Shown here: positions 4,931 to 6,344 of the stretch, one piece after another
Layout: every line of letters begins with the position of its first letter
Numbering within the stretch: position 1 is the first letter of the stretch
Notes under the pieces: model-generated
The model's input: the letters and a program-made list of their open reading frames with translations, nothing else
The model's database searches: none
What the model was told of the DNA's origin: nothing
Position numbers and translations under genes: made by a program
From: Chitinophagaceae bacterium
GTDB taxonomy: Bacteria; Bacteroidota; Bacteroidia; Chitinophagales; Chitinophagaceae
Length of the DNA stretch: 6,344 nt
Direction: 5' to 3'
Assembly (NCBI GenBank): GCA_947463105.1
Contig: CANHSD010000158.1
Coordinates: 1-6,344, forward strand

Positions 4931-6163
4931 ATGCGCCAAAAATCCAATCAACCTGTTCAACTGGGCTTGAAACAAAACTTGAGGCAGTTTATACTGTTGA
5001 TCATCGTCAACGCCTTTGTTGGCGCCATGATCGGCATTGAAAGGTCTATCCTGCCTGAGTTTGCAGCAGCAAAATTCAATATCGCCTCAACCGCTGTCTT
5101 GCTTTCATTCATTGTCATCTTTGGCATCTCCAAAGCCATTGCCAATTATTTTTCAGGATTTCTTGCTGCCCAATACACAAGAAAAAAAATACTGGTATGG
5201 GGCTGGATCATTGCCTTCCCGGTTCCAGTGATCTTCATCTATGCCCCCAGCTGGTCATGGATTGTATTTGCCAATGTCTTGCTGGGCATACACCAGGGCT
5301 TTACCTGGTCGAGTACGGTGGCCATGAAAATAGACCTGGTAGGACAAAAAAACCGTGGCTTTGCTATGGGACTGAATGAGTTTGCAGGATATATTGCCGT
5401 GGCCATGATGGCTTTTCTTACAGCATTTATTGCTGATCATTATGGCATTTTCCCATACCCGTTTTACCTTGGCATCTTGGTCGCCTGCATCGGCCTTGCA
5501 CTCAGTGTTTTTTTTGTACAGGATACAGGAGCATTTGTTGCATCAGAAGCCACCAGCCTGAACCAATTGCCAAGACTGAAAAATATTTTTCTTGAAACAA
5601 CATTTAAAAACAGGCAACTGGGCGCCGTTACACAGGCCGGCCTTGTGAACAACCTCAACGATGGAATGATCTGGGGTTTGCTGCCCATCATCCTGGCAAA
5701 AAAACATTTTGAGCTGGTGGATGTTGGCATCATCACCTCCATTTACCCTGCCGTTTGGGGACTCAGCCAAATCATCACCGGAAAATTGGCAGACATGGTA
5801 TCCAAAAAAGGACTTTTATTTTGGGGGATGCTGCTCCAAGCCCTGGCAATCTTTGTTTTGACCCTTGCCAACAGCTATGCTGAAATGGTAATGATCAGCA
5901 CAGCACTGGGCATTGGCACAGCCATGGTTTATCCAACCTTTCTTGCCACCATCAGCAACAATACACATGCCCTGGACAGAGGAAAAAGCCTGGGCATTTT
6001 CAGGTTCTGGAGAGACAGCGGATACGCAATAGGTGCTGTCATTACCGGGATCACAGCCGACCACCTGGGTGTCAACGCTTCGGTTATGCTGATCGGAATC
6101 CTTACCCTGCTTTCTGCCTTTTTCATCTTGTTCAGGATGAAAACGTTTTCTGCGTTAGATTAA
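4931..6163 (+). CDS. Major facilitator superfamily (MFS) transporter
   Basis: The product is 410 residues, the usual length for a 12-helix MFS carrier. The first helix starts near residue 19 (FILLIIVNAFVGAMIG) and leads into IERSILPEF. The loop after helix 2 holds GFLAAQYTRKKIL (76-88), a degenerate form of MFS motif A. The matching loop of the second half is GKLADMVSKKG (284-294). MGLNEFAGYIAVA (146-158) is a well-kept helix 5 segment. A central loop at about 198-232 joins the halves. The substrate cannot be read from the sequence. ATG at 4931 (MRQKSNQPV) is preferred over an in-frame ATG at 4889, because 4889 lies inside the perfect operator-like palindrome and would add MSLSERLGCIYFTA, which resembles no part of a transporter. 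If the operator acts at -41.5, the message would be nearly leaderless. The gene ends 10 bases from the convergent esterase gene. Confidence 0.9.
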   Translation: MRQKSNQPVQLGLKQNLRQFILLIIVNAFVGAMIGIERSILPEFAAAKFNIASTAVLLSFIVIFGISKAIANYFSGFLAAQYTRKKILVWGWIIAFPVPVIFIYAPSWSWIVFANVLLGIHQGFTWSSTVAMKIDLVGQKNRGFAMGLNEFAGYIAVAMMAFLTAFIADHYGIFPYPFYLGILVACIGLALSVFFVQDTGAFVASEATSLNQLPRLKNIFLETTFKNRQLGAVTQAGLVNNLNDGMIWGLLPIILAKKHFELVDVGIITSIYPAVWGLSQIITGKLADMVSKKGLLFWGMLLQALAIFVLTLANSYAEMVMISTALGIGTAMVYPTFLATISNNTHALDRGKSLGIFRFWRDSGYAIGAVITGITADHLGVNASVMLIGILTLLSAFFILFRMKTFSALD

Positions 6164-6173
6164 CTTTTGAGCA

Positions 6174-6344
6174 TCAATGTATAAGCGACCAATAGGCCTT
6201 TGCGTAACGGAGCCCCATAGCCCTTTGCCCTGCTGCATTGAAATGCAGGTTATCACCCTTGTGGCCAAGATCGCCGGTGGCAATGACAGCAGTATTTTTT
6301 TCGGTTGATGAATATTCCCAAATGATCTGATTGATTTGCTTGAA
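6174..6344 (-). CDS. Sialate O-acetylesterase/CE6-like (SASA domain) esterase, C-terminal fragment cut by the window edge
   Basis: The frame enters from the right edge and ends in TGA at 6176-6174, giving the last 56 residues. The core is TGDLGHKGDNLHFNAAGQRAMG followed by LRYAKAYW; I read the DNLHF block as the D-x-x-H catalytic block (Asp31 and His34 of the visible part) of the SGNH-type SASA/DUF303 family, which includes sialate O-acetylesterases and CE6 acetylxylan esterases. These remove acetyl groups from sugars. The 'HFNAAGQRAMGxRYAxA' ending is typical of CE6-like proteins. The nucleophile and signal peptide would lie beyond the window, so location and substrate cannot be judged. A link to the nearby galactanase in plant polysaccharide use is possible but unproven. 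Confidence 0.75.
   Translation of the reverse strand, partial: FKQINQIIWEYSSTEKNTAVIATGDLGHKGDNLHFNAAGQRAMGLRYAKAYWSLIH

Noticed and set aside
4585..5040. A 151-codon plus-strand frame across the galactanase end, the palindrome and the MFS start.
   Set aside because: It overlaps two well-supported genes in another frame, and its middle is only the translated palindromic repeat. The same LQPEASGWRG peptide appears on both strands because the DNA is palindromic.

Overview
The window looks like ordinary chromosome from a member of the Bacteroidota, probably near the Chitinophagaceae. This is inferred from several signs. Start codons lack purine-rich Shine-Dalgarno sequences. There are candidate -7 boxes of the Bacteroidota type (TAnnTTTG). 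The protein families present (a GH53 galactanase lipoprotein, a 'GDSYTIGQGV'-type SGNH lipoprotein, a long-type FAD oxidase) are common there. Genus cannot be fixed from the sequence alone.

Layout, left to right. (1) Bases 1-1287, minus strand: N-terminal 429 residues of an FAD-linked (glycolate/D-lactate/2-hydroxyglutarate dehydrogenase type) oxidase that runs off the left edge. (2) Diverging from it, bases 1402-1833: a small membrane protein resembling the 'small multi-drug export' family, with a good candidate promoter and an intrinsic terminator. (3) Bases 1857-2021, minus strand: a 54-residue, highly basic, acid-free protein whose 3' end overlaps that terminator. (4) Bases 2134-2838: an SGNH/GDSL-hydrolase lipoprotein. 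It meets, stop codon to stop codon with no gap, (5) a GNAT acetyltransferase on the minus strand (2839-3528). (6) Bases 3624-4757: a GH53 endo-beta-1,4-galactanase lipoprotein. (7) Bases 4758-4930: a 173-base intergenic region with a perfect 32-bp palindrome, a second inverted repeat and a Crp/Fnr-like operator. (8) Bases 4931-6163: an MFS transporter. It converges, 10 bases apart, on (9) the C-terminal end of a sialate O-acetylesterase/CE6-like esterase (6174 to the right edge, minus strand).

The genes mostly alternate in orientation and form no operon or polysaccharide-utilisation locus: no SusC/SusD pair, sugar regulator or second glycosidase is visible. The galactanase and the CE6-like esterase could both act on plant polysaccharide, and the SGNH lipoprotein is another envelope esterase candidate, but the sequence does not link them. 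No tRNA, rRNA, CRISPR array, transposase or phage gene was seen. I found no convincing new multi-gene system. The best leads are the intergenic palindrome/operator block before the MFS gene and the unannotated basic 54-residue protein. No stretch longer than 300 bases lacks a gene.
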